Shown here one piece after another: positions 48,507 through 60,019 of a stretch of DNA of 64,000 nt. Position 1 is the stretch's first letter; each line of letters begins with the position of its first letter. The notes under the pieces were generated by a model that saw nothing but the letters and a program-made list of their open reading frames with translations, was not told the DNA's origin and did not search any database. This DNA is from Daphnia carinata. Lineage: Eukaryota; Arthropoda; Branchiopoda; Diplostraca; Daphniidae. The DNA is taken from assembly GCF_022539665.2 (NCBI RefSeq), contig NC_081331.1:13610638-13674637 (forward strand), in the 5' to 3' direction. Made by a program: the position numbers and the translations under genes.

Positions 48507-50936
48507 ATGAATAATGCTGAGAATTTTACACAAGCGCTGCTATTGAAGCTAAACGAACCTGACTTTGTCCCCACTCTCGTTTTTGAAAAACGTTTTGTCG
48601 AAATATTTTGCACGAAGTTGAGTAAAATCAATGAGGCGAAATCGTGCGGAACAGCAAATCATTCAATTGCTAACATGAATGAAATGCTTGATTGTGTCTT
48701 GGTGATTGCCAAAAAAGATGACAAATTCATTCCCCTTTTTGGAATTATGGACAACATGTATGAGCAAATCATCAACAGTTTAAGTAAGGCTATCTTGGCA
48801 AAAATAGAATGTTGCCTATTTATTTTTAACCATGTGTTTTTATTAATTTTTTTTCCTGATATTTAGTCATAATTAAAGAGTATTATCAAGCAATATGGAA
48901 ATTATCTGACCATGTATTTTTTTTATTGATAGGAAGTGAACTAATAGAGAGTGAGTCATTGATACCCCTACATGCCAAGGTAAGACATCCTCTCCATACA
49001 TCATGAATGTATTCATTACTATATACCTGTAAACCACTGTTTTTGATCTGAAATTTAATGCAATAAGCATCTTGGCAGTATTGTTATTTACATCCTACAG
49101 TAATTCTTAAAGTTCATTAGCACGCGCGCTTATCAGACTTCGGGGCATGGTGAAAATGTCTTGGGCATTTTAGGGGAGGAAGATTAAATTCAAAATCTAG
49201 AAGTTAATACCCCACTATTGGCTGGCTTGTATCGTGCCGGTACTTGGAAAAAAAAAGGGCATGTCAAGTAGTCAAGATACGTACAAGGATGTTTGTGCCC
49301 TTTTTACTTACTGGTAGCTGTCTATAGAACGGGGCCAAAGTAATATTTTTTTTTTCGAATACAGGTTTTAAACTTCATCAGCCTCATCATCAAACATATT
49401 CCATCTAGGAGGGCTACATTTGTAACGCTTGATCTTCACAAATTATTGTTGCTGAAACCAGCCGTGAGTATTTGTACCGTTATTATGACTGTAATGCATT
49501 GATTTTACTAAAGGTCGCTCCATGAAACAGGTTTTAAATCATGATCTTATAATGCTGAGGGTTGAAATTTTGGAGGTATTGAGTGATATTCCAGCAGCCT
49601 TACAAGACATTTCCTCAATTAATGCTCTCAATTTACTCATCAGTAAGCATCAGGATAATCCCCTTTCATGAATATTTAATATACATAACGAGCTCATTGC
49701 ATGTTAGGTTTCTTGGAAGGTTTTATTGAGACCAACGAATCCAGTTTCAACTTAAGTGACCCCGAACTTCTTAAATCACTATTGAGCCTGATTAGCAAAA
49801 TCTCTCGTGATGTTTCATTAAATAACAGTTATCACCTGAGAAAGTTCGACGATGGTAAGCCTATTCACTATTTCTATAAGTAGAAATGTTGCTTAACGTA
49901 TTCAAATAGTTTTTCTAGAACTAGCACGAATTTTTCCGGAACTAGAACAGGTTCGTAATTAATGAAATAGCTAATGAATTAGTTTCATATTAATTCGTGT
50001 TTTCCCACGGAACCTAAGGCCATTCAAGGAGTTTACAAATCAGTCTGTGAAGCTACGCTTTCATGCTCTAGAGCCTCTTTGTATGCGACAAAGAAATCTC
50101 CGCTCAGCATAGCCCATTCACGAATTTCCAAACAGCGACCCAAAGTTTTTCAATACAGCATGAGCATTTTGGATTTCAAACCTACACCCGTCGTCAATCT
50201 AGCAAAAAGCGGTCGAAAATCAGCAAAGTCTGATGAATATTCCGTTGATCGTTTCATGTTTATTGATATGAATAACATTGACCTGGAGGTTGATGCTATT
50301 TCATTCGAAAAGTCAGTCGAACAGATCTCTTTGGAAAGAACTGCAGAGGTCATCGTTGTACTTTCCGAGCGCTTACTCTTGAATCCCTTAAATAATTCTG
50401 TTCTTTGTTCATATAGGTAATTTGTGGAATGCTTAATTCTAACAAAGGTAAATTTCATATCATTACATAATTTGCAATAATTATTAAAGTATTCTTTTGA
50501 AGGCGGTACAATTCACTTTGGAATCAGTAACTCTGGAAGGATAGAAGGTGTTCGCGTAAACCATGAACAACGAGATGGACTTCGTTGTGGTAATCAATTG
50601 AATGATTCTGTCTTCTTTTTAGCTTTTCGTTTAAAGGTATTAACGTGATTTACAGGATTGGACAATGTCTTTTTACACCAGCTGTCGCCTTTACTTCCGT
50701 CTTCACTAGTCAGTGTTACTTTCATTCCCGTAAGAGATGAAAATACGAGGACCACAAAGTCAAATCATGCTCTTTATGTGATAAGAATCGTCGTCCCAGC
50801 TAAGATGAATACGCTTTACCACTTGAAAAATCGGAATTTATGTTTTGTTCGTAGGCATACAGGGAACGAGCAGCTTAATCTTAAAGAAGTTCGACAATTA
50901 ACTGTTTCGCTATGCGAAAAACGTTTTATGCCATAA
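48507..50936 (+). CDS. Helical-repeat protein with C-terminal Schlafen-type AlbA_2 domain
   Basis: Ten exons: 48507-48783, 48933-48979, 49365-49463, 49531-49642, 49708-49854, 49919-49950, 50019-50348, 50417-50447, 50503-50589, 50656-50936, giving 480 aa in one frame. Residues 1-235 are helical, leucine-rich and ARM/HEAT-like (for example VLNFISLIIKHIPSRR, LLKSLLSLISKISRDV). A basic Ser/Lys linker follows (about 250-310). The C-terminal ~165 residues look like a Schlafen AlbA_2 domain: LEVDAISFEKSVEQISLER, CGMLNSNKGGTIHFGIS, IEGVRVNHEQRDGL, LYVIRIVVPAK and NLCFVRRHTGN. AlbA_2 domains bind and in Schlafens cut RNA. The acidic positions of the known nuclease site are not all obvious here. The function of the whole protein is unknown; it could be two genes, but the phases join cleanly. 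Confidence 0.7.
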
Positions 50937-51285
50937 CCTAGGTTTTTTATTTTTTTTATGTTTCGTGACATGCTCTGAAGAACAACATTTGAAGTACAAG
51001 ATTCAATTTTAAACTTTTCACCAGTTTCAAGAGTTGATGAATTTCATTTTTTACATTCAATGTACTGGCATTACAAGATACTGGAAGAGCGAATAAGAAC
51101 AGTTTGTTACCTTCTTTGGTAGCGAACACGTGAAGAGGAAACTTGGAATAAACTAGCCCTTTTCAAAACAGGGTGCACTTGGCCGCTAGTTGTCAGTATA
51201 TTATTGCTCCTTTATGTACACAAAATTAAAAGTCGTCGTAATGTTAAAAACAAAATGCCGAAGAGGAATGCAGGGATTTACATGT

Positions 51286-52485
51286 TCAGACTACCGAATT
51301 GTTTCTCCGGTTGACATTGAGTAACTCGTCGACATTCTTAAAGGCCAGTGGTGTCGTGGCCGGCTCTTCTGTCGAATCCAGCAAATCTTCATCGCCGGAT
51401 AAAAGGGCGTCAGAGTCCTCCGGTAAACTATCCAGATTGCTGTTGTTGTTGACCACTCTTTGGTATCGAACAGCTCGCTTCCGACCACGCTTTGGCTTTT
51501 TCATTAGGAAATTATCAGTTACCCAAAACATCAGAACCTTAGTGAAAGTAGAACAAAAATAATAAGCTATATGAGAAAAAAAAAAGGAGAAGGGAAAATT
51601 ACGTTAACGAAGAAAGGTATCACGAGCAACACCACCGTAATAGCCACCTTTGGATCTGTTATTGGGGAGAGAATCAGATCACGAACCTAAAAAAAATGTG
51701 TGTTACTGATAATTTCATGTTTTTTTAATGATGGGTGTTATACTTTGTCCCAAAACTCCAATTGGACTAGGATTGTTATGAGTACTTTTTCTACCACCAT
51801 TATCCCCATGTAAACTCCAGACTGTGCCGCCCAGGCTTTAGCACTTGCAGGGTTTCCTTGATAAGAAGCAATGGAGAATTGATCTTATTAGGCCCAATAT
51901 AAAGAAATGTTTTAATACTAGTTATCATACCATATTCTCCAAAATAGAGGTATTGCCACTTCCACTTGTCAGCCAATTTCACTGTGAGTCTAATGCATGC
52001 ATAAATGACTAGCAGACCTACTGAAGAGTCGAGCAAGAAACTGACAATGTACCTGTCAAGGTTTCATAACTTGGTAAAAAGAATGATAAGTTAACAAGTT
52101 GTGTAAATTAGATTTACCATGTACATGGATCTCCTTGGAATAATGTTGCAAGATATATATTTGCCATGTGAATAACAAGTGAACCAAGACCTTGCTTTGA
52201 GGTATCATAGAACCAAACAAGCCAGGAGCGCCTACGCCGGGCAGGCTCACAAAACCTCTTTACTGTCAAATGTATTATAGTTGATAAAACATATATATTA
52301 TGAGTAAAAAATAAATTTTTATTAACATTAAACTTACAGACAAGGCATGTAAAAGCTAAACATGCAAGGACAGCTTGTACTGTCCAACCGAAGTCGTCCG
52401 TAAGGGCATCCTTGGAGCAAAGTGGAGAACCCCTTGGCCTGACCGTGACCGCCGAATTGGCAATCAACTCTGTTCCAAGATTCAT
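51286..52485 (-). CDS. Stimate: STIMATE (TMEM110), ER store-operated calcium entry regulator
   Basis: ER multi-pass protein that helps STIM1 activate store-operated calcium entry at ER-plasma membrane junctions. Six exons: 52485-52338, 52262-52118, 52052-51931, 51856-51744, 51686-51603, 51537-51286, giving 287 aa (human 294). Conserved blocks: LKRFCEPARRRRSWLVWFYD, DTSKQGLGSLVIHMANIYLA, SFLLDSSVGLLVIYACIRL, YFGEYGNP, IPFFVNVLMFWVTDNFLM. About four to five membrane segments precede a polybasic stretch (KKPKRGRKRAVRYQR, about 215-230), then an acidic Ser/Asp-rich tail. Convergent with the Schlafen-like gene, 349 bp between stop codons. Confidence 0.92.
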
Positions 52486-53453
52486 CTAGTTCAGATCTAC
52501 TGTCACACCAACCGTGCATTAATACATGCACAATAACAAATCCCCTAGTAAACTGTCACTAGATCATTTCCAACTTTCTCCCGTTTTAGCTCAGAACGGC
52601 CCACTTTCCAGTGAAGGCCAAAAGATTGTTGATGCTCTGCAGTCCGCACCCACAAATTTAGCGGGTATATCTCAGCGACCCTGGCGGTAGACTCACTACT
52701 GAATGTCATTCATTGTTTTACTTCATAACAATTTCATCGATTAGTGGCGTGGAAATAACCAGATCCAGGTTACAGTGAATTCATAATTTAAATCATGCTA
52801 AGTCTTAAGAAAAAAATATCGAAAAGTATGAACGTGTGATGACAGCAATGTATACCAGCTGACTAGAAGCATGGGTTTAGCAGCTATGTAATAATACAAG
52901 TGTCCAAGAAAACGAAATGTTCGTAAAAAAACAACGGATTTCCAGCATTAAGGTACATGTCAACCGGTAAGCTTGTATGACGATTTCAAACGAATCTATC
53001 TCAGGTGTCAATCATGTAGCCACCGGCCACCCATTTACAAGTGTATAAGGATCTGCTATCAGATTCTGGCGCCCTTGTGGCTATCAGGTCAATGGCGCTT
53101 AAGCCTTGCCTTTTACGTTTAGCGTGACGATTCCTAGAGATAACGTCTTCTGTTTCCCTTGATGACAGTTTTTACTGTTTTAAACACATGCGAGGCGTTG
53201 GAATCGAAGAAACCTCTTTCTTCGAAATAATATTTTATTTAAGCTTAAAACGAATATGTTTTTGACGATGGTAGATGATGTCATTAAAACCTGTGGGAAT
53301 CTTTTTCAAGAAGAAGAGAATTTCCTTTGGATGCTTATAATGAGTATATTTCACATTTAAAGCAAGAGAAGGGTTATAGAAGTTACATAACGAACCACTG
53401 GTTAAAAGGATTTAGATCTGCGTGTAGATTAAACATACATGGAAAGGAAATTT
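52486..53453. other. Region between STIMATE and the Arg-rich protein gene
   Basis: Just under 1 kb holding the STIMATE promoter and 5' UTR and the 3' flank of the Arg-rich gene (head to tail). No coding exon seen. Confidence 0.5.
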
Positions 53454-54946
53454 TCAAGCGATTTTAATTGTGCGTTGTTGTTGAATGGCCAAAGCAGCGA
53501 TGGTGACAAGTCCGAGAGAGACGGAAGATACCCAATCGCTGTTGGATACCTTATCTTTCACCATGTCGAAAACCGTGGTAAATGTCGGCTCCAGCATCAG
53601 TGAGTCATCTTCCTTGTTAATTATACGAATATCGCGACGAGTCATTCTCTTCTCAGAAAGATCTCTGGCCCCGAGACGACTTGTTTCCGATACAGTTGCA
53701 AGACGATCATCGCGACGTTGATCAACTCGACGTTCAACATCTTCACGAGATCGTTCGTCGCGGCGTTCGTCATTGCGGCGCCCTGCAATATCCCGTTCGA
53801 CAGATTGGTCCCTACGCTCGACAACAACACGGCGTTCATTGTTTTCTTGGGCACTATCCTGGATAGCTCGACGTTCGCTACGAACATCAAGATTCATTGT
53901 CCTGCGCTCTTCGCTTCGACGTTGTTCGACTCGTTCATCATCGTTTTCGTTTTGACGTCTTTCTTCTCGTCGATTCTCGTTAGATCGATGCTGGCGACGT
54001 TCAGTTGTTCTTTCTACTTCATTTCTGCGTTCGTCAACTCGAATCTGTCCGTTGTCTTGGCGATTTTCTTCTCTTCTTTCCTCAACCGATCGACGCTCAC
54101 GTTCTTCACCTGTTCGGCGTTGTTGAACACGTTCGTCTTGGCGTCGGTCAGATCGACGTTGCGTTTCACGTTCATCTTGGCGTCGATCAGATCGACGTTG
54201 TGTTTCACGTTCATCTTGGCGTTGGTCAGACCGACGTTGCGTTTCACGTTCATCTTGGCTTCGATCAGATCGACGTTGCATTTCACGTCTTTCTTCTTGG
54301 CGTTCGTTCTGTTGACGAACGACCGATCTTTCCACTTCATTCCGGCGTTCAGCGCTTCGGCGCTCATCATTCCTGTTTTCATCTCTTCGGTTTTCGACGA
54401 CACCTCGACGTTCGTCCATTCTCCTTTCGCTAGATTGCCTGTCTTCGCGGAGCTGATCTCGACGGTCGGCCACCCTACGTTCTTCTTCACGATGTTGATC
54501 GACACGACGCTCCGTTTGGCTTCGGACAGCCGAGCGTGTCACGTCCGCTGGTTGGCGTCTATCTTCCGTTCTACTTCTCTCCATACGACGATCGTCAGGT
54601 GTTGAACGCTCATCGACTTCTCGACGGTGAGTTTCTGATGTACGCCGACGATCTTGTTCCATGCGGCGTTCATCGTTCAAAACTCTTCTAGTTTCTTCTT
54701 TTAAATCGTTAGGATTTAAAAGGTTCCTTTCGTCATTGCTGAAATTTCAAACAGATAATAGAAAGTGCAATTTTAACATGCAAAAGACGTTGAATTAAGA
54801 GTTCTGACAACGGAAATTAGTTAACATTTAAATTAGAATGATAGTACTTACCGAATATTGCCTAGAGCAACCGAAGAGTCGCAATGATATTGGCTGATGG
54901 CCAGTACTAGCCAAAGAGAAGCTGTGACAAGCAACAGTTTAACCAT
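53454..54946 (-). CDS. Secreted Arg/Glu/Asp-rich repeat protein with C-terminal hydrophobic helix
   Basis: Two exons, 54946-54852 and 54738-53454, give 459 aa. Exon 1 encodes a clear signal peptide (KLLLVTASLWLVLAISQ). The ~365-residue middle is almost only Arg, Glu, Asp, Gln, Ser and Asn in short units such as DERR and ERRN. Four tandem 13-residue units of the form DRRQDERETQRRS lie near residues 170-220. It should form a long charged helix or disordered rod, trichohyalin-like in composition. The C-terminus (about 400-459) is different: TTVFDMVKDKVSNSDW, then a hydrophobic segment VSSVSLGLVTIAALAI and a short basic end, possibly a membrane anchor. A TATA box is present. I know no function. 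The antisense 295-codon frame is a by-product of the skewed composition. Confidence 0.72.
54120..54285 (-). repeat. 39-bp coding tandem repeat (four units)
   Basis: Encodes four 13-residue units within the Arg-rich protein. The units differ at only a few bases, suggesting recent expansion or homogenisation. Confidence 0.85.
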
Positions 54947-55077
54947 CTTTTTGATTAGGGTCTTTTTCGTAAATGTATTAGTTAGTGAAGTTAGGCTGTT
55001 ATATGCTACTCTGTTGTGAGGACTTACTCCAGCCAAGAGCGCCGAGTTCTTTGGTTTCTTTCCACGAACGCGGTCGC

Positions 55078-55085
55078 TATTTATA
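55078..55085 (-). promoter_or_regulatory. TATA box of the Arg-rich protein gene
   Basis: TATAAATA on the minus strand, about 130 bp upstream of the start codon and followed by a GC-richer segment. Confidence 0.6.
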
Positions 55086-56241
55086 CAAGGATGGTGGGGT
55101 AAGAACAGAATGACGCCGACACAGTCTTGTTATCACGAATTGGCAGGCGAGAACTCGCCAAGTCATTTGAATCAATAACGCCTGAATGGTGACAAGATCC
55201 ATTCATAATGAACATATCCGAAGAATGGGCCTTTGGATATTGTGCTTAACCACGAAATGTGAATGAAATCACTTCTTTGCCTTTCTCTAAAGCCAAAATC
55301 GCCATTGCTCAATAGAAGTGGAAGAGGATTTCACATGTCAATGCTTCTCGGAATACGATATTTATGAGAAAAAATTAACGGTGCGTAATATATGATGGGA
55401 TTTTTAATGTTAATGGGTGGACTTGCTGTGGCTAATTTTACTTGGAATGAGGTTATCAAATTAATATTCCAACATCATACACGGGAAAATTATTTTCTTT
55501 CCGAACATAAGATCGTCTTGCTTTTTCATTTTTCAGGTTCTATTAAAAATAATCTTTTTGGCTTGCTCTTCTTTTTTGCTTACTATCGGTTGCTTTAATG
55601 TTAATGACGTTACTTTCTATCGTTAAACTGCAGACGGGAATTTTGCGATTCATTTGAATCAATTCCGCTTGGATAGCAATTCTTTCACGGTAAGGTTGAA
55701 ATCTTACCACCCCTTGTGTTTCTAATAGATAAACGTCTTACCTTGCTATTCTTTCTTATTTACTTGAAAGTTATCTAATAATTTCACCAGCTCTGCCTCA
55801 AAAAAACATGGGTAATCCTGTTTCATTCTAGCAACGAAAAAGTTTCCTGCTCTTACACGGACTTGTAAAACATCAAAAGGGATATGTTAGTTTCTAAGCA
55901 ATTAAATGAAAGTCCGTCTTCTGAATAGCATCACCTTTTTAACTGTTGCATCTTCGATAAACACCTAAAGGATGACGCATAGGTCAGCAGATTTTTCTTG
56001 CAGATTCCCGAGTATATTCGCTCTGTCTTACAGCACCCAAAATTATGAAAAGGCATAGTTGGTCCAATTTTAAATTTTACACTTAAAAAAAAATAGTTCT
56101 CTTTGAAAACCTATAGTGAAAAACATTCGAGAAAGTTCACCACAACCTAAATTTTTTGGTTTGGAGAAAACGGGTGAAGTAACCTTAGGGAAATTTGGGT
56201 ATCCAGCTTTGATTTGTTTTTCCTTTGTCGTCGATATCTAC
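55086..56241. other. Intergenic region, Arg-rich gene / GK5
   Basis: AT-rich, with no supported coding exon. The plus-strand frame at 55392-55598 is hydrophobic but has no start context or family match I can defend. Holds upstream sequence of the Arg-rich gene and the GK5 3' flank. Confidence 0.5.
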
Positions 56242-58481
56242 CTAATACCAATGACAAAGCCTTCGGACGGCATTTTTCCATGAACTGTACAATGGGGCAT
56301 AATCCAACCTGTGATTGGAAAATGAAATGGTTCACTCGTGGCCATTTAAACAGTACCAATCTGAGATTTACCAGCGATTTTCAACAGGGAAGAAGACACG
56401 TTCAGTTTGTCGCATATTTTGCAATTCACTTCGCGATCTCCATATCCCTTAAAGAAATTAAGAATATTAATCTCATTGTTTACGAATATCGTGCTCAAGT
56501 TGAGAATAGTACCGAAAGAGAGTCCTGCCATCAATGCGGCGCCATGAGCAGCACTTTCAATAAATACAGGACGATCAATGGTCATCATAGTAAGATCAGA
56601 TATCAGCTGCATCAGAAAATCATTGCTGACATTTCAGAAAAAAAAACGAGACGTTTCATATTTTAATCACGTTTTCGGATAACTTGCATCAACGGTAGAC
56701 ATTCTTATCCCTATGGCAAATATCTTACCGACTTACACCGCCATCGACCCGCATCTTCGTGACGACTTGGCCTGTTTCCTGGTACATCAGCTGACACATT
56801 TGATAGACTCTGAAAGCTAAAGATTCGATTGCTGCTCGTAAAAGATGGGCTTTGCGTGTGGAAGGTTTGATCCCAATGAAACCTGTAGCAACGGTTTCGT
56901 CGTTGACGGGTGCCTAGTTTTACGCAACAATTTTAATAAACAAACACCTGAAAATTTAAATTTTTCTTTAAAGTACTTGGATTCCACTGAATGCTGGAAC
57001 GAAAAAAACATCATCACTGTTTGGTATAGAAGTAATTATCTTTTCAATTTCGTCATAATCTTCAAATAGGTCAATCTCGCGACACCATTCGATGACAGTG
57101 GCCGTGTCAGTGGAATGACCTTCTGCAATGAACACCACTTCATCACCAATCTTCCACCCTACTACCGGATACAAACCAGAGACCGAGGCATGTGGTTTAT
57201 CGCTCGTATTGTACGAGACAAAGGAACCGGTGCCCATCGTTAACCGGACATCCCCTTGGTTGAAAGATAGCGAGCCGAATAACGAAGCGCCTTGATCCGA
57301 TACCTAAACAATCGTTCCATTCTACATTACCGATGAGTATTACACAAAGAAAACAACAAATACTTACAACGCAATGTATCGGAATTTCAGCACCGAAAAC
57401 ATTTTTATGAATAGAACCCCAATGGCTGCCACAGGAATCTTTAATTTCTGGAAGCATGGATTTAGGAATATCCAGCATGTTAATCAGCCAGTCAACCCAT
57501 TGAAAAGTGTAAGGATCCCATAGCCCACTCACACAGACATTGCTGTAATCCGTTGCGTGGATACGACCTTGCGTCAATCTATTGAGGACAAACCGGCAAA
57601 CAATAATGGAACGCTTTCGAAAGAAATCACATAACACAAATTTTACCTATAGATAAGGTACGTCTCTATGGTACCCAAAAGAGCGTGTCCTTCTTGGGCT
57701 GCTTGACGGAGATTTTCGTGGTGGTCTAGGGCCCAGCGTAGACGTAATGAAACCAAACCATTCATGAATTTAAAAGCACTACCAGCTAAATAGCGTTTGT
57801 TCCGAGTTGCTTTATGTAGGACGATGGAGCCCAAACGGATGCCCTGATTTTGGATTATAATTAAGATTTTGAAAAACTGTAAACAAATTAACTAGATATC
57901 ACTTGAATTGTCCATGAGTTGTTCCATGATTTCACAAGATAGTCAGCTCTTAAATCTTTCCACGTAATAAAATTGTGAAAAGGCTTTCCGGTCCGCTTAT
58001 CCCACGTCACGAAAGAGCCCCGTTGTGTAGTGAGACCAAACACTTTGATGTCAGATGCATCGGCATCGGCATCTGTTATAAATGTTGAATTACTTATTAT
58101 ATACAGTTAAGGCAGATGACGTATATACTTTCTAGGGCTTGTTTGAAAACAGTCCGAAACTTAGTCCAGACGTCTTCGGGATCAATTTCGTTCCAGCCCT
58201 GTTGTGGATATATTTGATTCACCTGCAATGCACAAAATATTAGAAATTTTAAAAATCTTTATTAGAAAGAGAGTTGGTTGTTTTTTGCCTCCAGACATTG
58301 TATATTTGTTGACACTTTTACAGTTAAATTTCACCTTTACTGCGGCGCTAGACCTAACGCGTCCTTGGTGATCAAAGAGAAAGCAGCGAACTGAAGTGGT
58401 ACCAAAATCCACGGACGCAATGAGCTTCCTACCCGCTGAAGACGACCGTTTCGAGTTTTTGTCGCCTCTTTTGCTAGCCAT
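56242..58481 (-). CDS. Gk5: Glycerol kinase 5-like FGGY carbohydrate kinase
   Basis: FGGY-family kinase of the GK5 branch, predicted to phosphorylate glycerol with ATP; in mammals linked to skin lipid control. Ten exons: 58481-58335, 58222-58129, 58072-57903, 57843-57647, 57578-57368, 57303-56977, 56913-56729, 56625-56513, 56447-56372, 56308-56242, giving 528 aa (human GK5 529). N-terminal ATPase fold: LIASVDFGTTSVRCFLFDHQ. Then YPQQGWNEIDPEDVW, FGLTTQRGSFVTWDK, FHNFITWKDLRA, GTIETYLIYRL, YSNVCVSGLWDPY, VSDQGASLFG, RLTMGTGSFVSYN, APVNDETVATGFIGI, RVDGGVSR and GAALMAGLSFG. The last two short exons are needed to reach the conserved NAVRRLCHWY end. It lacks an N-terminal targeting signal. Divergent from HYPK. 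Confidence 0.93.
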
Positions 58482-59463
58482 CTTCAGAAGGCCAGCTTAC
58501 TTCTTTCTGTGATGGCAGGCACAAACTGACTAATAACACGCCACCACCTGCTATATGAGATAAGATGGATAATGTAGTAGACTGAGATATGGTGATATTG
58601 CCTAAAAAAAAGATAGGAGCATTATACTTTCATGTCTCACAATCTAACAATAATAGTAACATGCATGTATGACAAAATAGGCCCACACACATTAATTCTG
58701 GAAAACAATAAACAGTTTTTTCTTTACCTAGTTCAGCTTAAGTAAGAAAATATTTAAAAATCTTTGTAGTAGAATGAAATAATAATATCTAAACCCAAAT
58801 TTTACAAAGAATTAAAAACCTAACCTAGATAAGACTATAAATGACTTACCAATCTACTAAAAAGTTAATCTCACGTATACAACGATGTGTTCCATCAAAT
58901 CTGTGGTTCAAAAAGTAGTAGAATCAACACGTTCTGCATAGCTGTTTCACCAGCAGCTGACACGTTGTATCCCCTCAGAAAACAACGTTACACAATAAAT
59001 AAAAGTAAGACTTTCTACATAGTTTCTAGCATTTTTATAGTTGGTAAACACCAGCCCTCCAGACATGTGATGGCTCGGCCAATTCTGAGTACCTGAGACT
59101 CCTGAGGTCTGACCCACATATGGTAAAACGAAAACGTGACTGCCCAATGCAGGAATACTGTGTTTGAAGTGGAATACGGAATCGCCATCTGTTAGTCGAC
59201 TTATTACTACTTTTTTTATGTTGGATAATTAGGACGGTATTAACTATATAAAAAATGAAATAATTGAGCTATTTTAATTTTCATTTTGTGATTTTTACAT
59301 TATAATATCAATAAAACGAATTTTTATTGCAAATTAATAAAAGATTTGAACGTTGCCGTTTGACAGATTTTGTTGTCGTCTGCTGATCAACAACGAGGAA
59401 GAGGAAGCATAAAATTAAACTGAGTATCAACCGGCTTCAGGTTTTTTCATATTCAAGTAAACA
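58482..59463. promoter_or_regulatory. Divergent promoter region, GK5 / HYPK
   Basis: 982 bp between opposite start codons. AT-rich, no TATA box in a convincing position, no coding exon seen. Confidence 0.4.
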
Positions 59464-59957
59464 ATGGATGAGAGTGATTTAGACAAACCCCAAGATTCAA
59501 AAGGCCAAAAAAAATCTACTAGGCAGCACGATGGTGGTGCAGCTGATCTGGAAAAGGTCACCGATTACGAAGAGGAGCGAGTCGTTTTGTCACAAGACAT
59601 TACTGGGGTAAAAATTGAATATCACATATATATAAAGATATAGAGCGTAAACAGTTCAATGTGCAATATACATACATGTGATTTGCAGGCCATCAATCTC
59701 ATTGATAACCGTAGAAGCAAAGAGGAAGCTGAACGCCAAGCCAAAGAACGTGAATTGGCAAAAGTTTCAATCAAGAAAGAGGATGTAGAAGTTTTGGTAA
59801 GACGGTGTCCCACATGATTTGTTTTTCATCAGCTAATTCAGATTATTTTTATTTATAGATCAAGGAAACCGAAATCCCGAGAACAAAGGCAGAAAGAATC
59901 TTAAGAGAAAACAAGGGTGATCTGGCATCTGCCTTGAGACAAGTCATAAATTGTTAG
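59464..59957 (+). CDS. HYPK: Huntingtin-interacting protein K (HYPK)
   Basis: Small partner of the NatA N-terminal acetyltransferase; it binds at the ribosome, modulates NatA and has chaperone-like activity. Three exons, 59464-59607, 59689-59796 and 59859-59957, give 116 aa. An acidic/basic disordered N-terminus is followed by the helical segment EEERVVLSQDITGAINLIDN and then the C-terminal UBA-like fold with KKEDVEVLIKETEIPRTKAE and LRENKGDLASALRQVIN. Length and order match animal HYPK. The stop codon is only 62 bp from that of MRPL16 on the other strand. Confidence 0.92.
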
Positions 59958-60019
59958 TGTGATTCTTTTAAATACACAGTAAACTTCTATCAGTGTATTG
60001 ACTGAAAAAAAATACTAAC

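Noticed and set aside
53718-54605. 295-codon plus-strand open frame
   Set aside because: It is the antisense of the Arg/Glu-rich repeat exon; the repeat composition (CGT/TCG codons) keeps several frames open. No start context, splice signals or family resemblance.
55392-55598. Short hydrophobic plus-strand frame
   Set aside because: Starts like a membrane helix but degenerates into unstructured sequence. No neighbours or signals support it.
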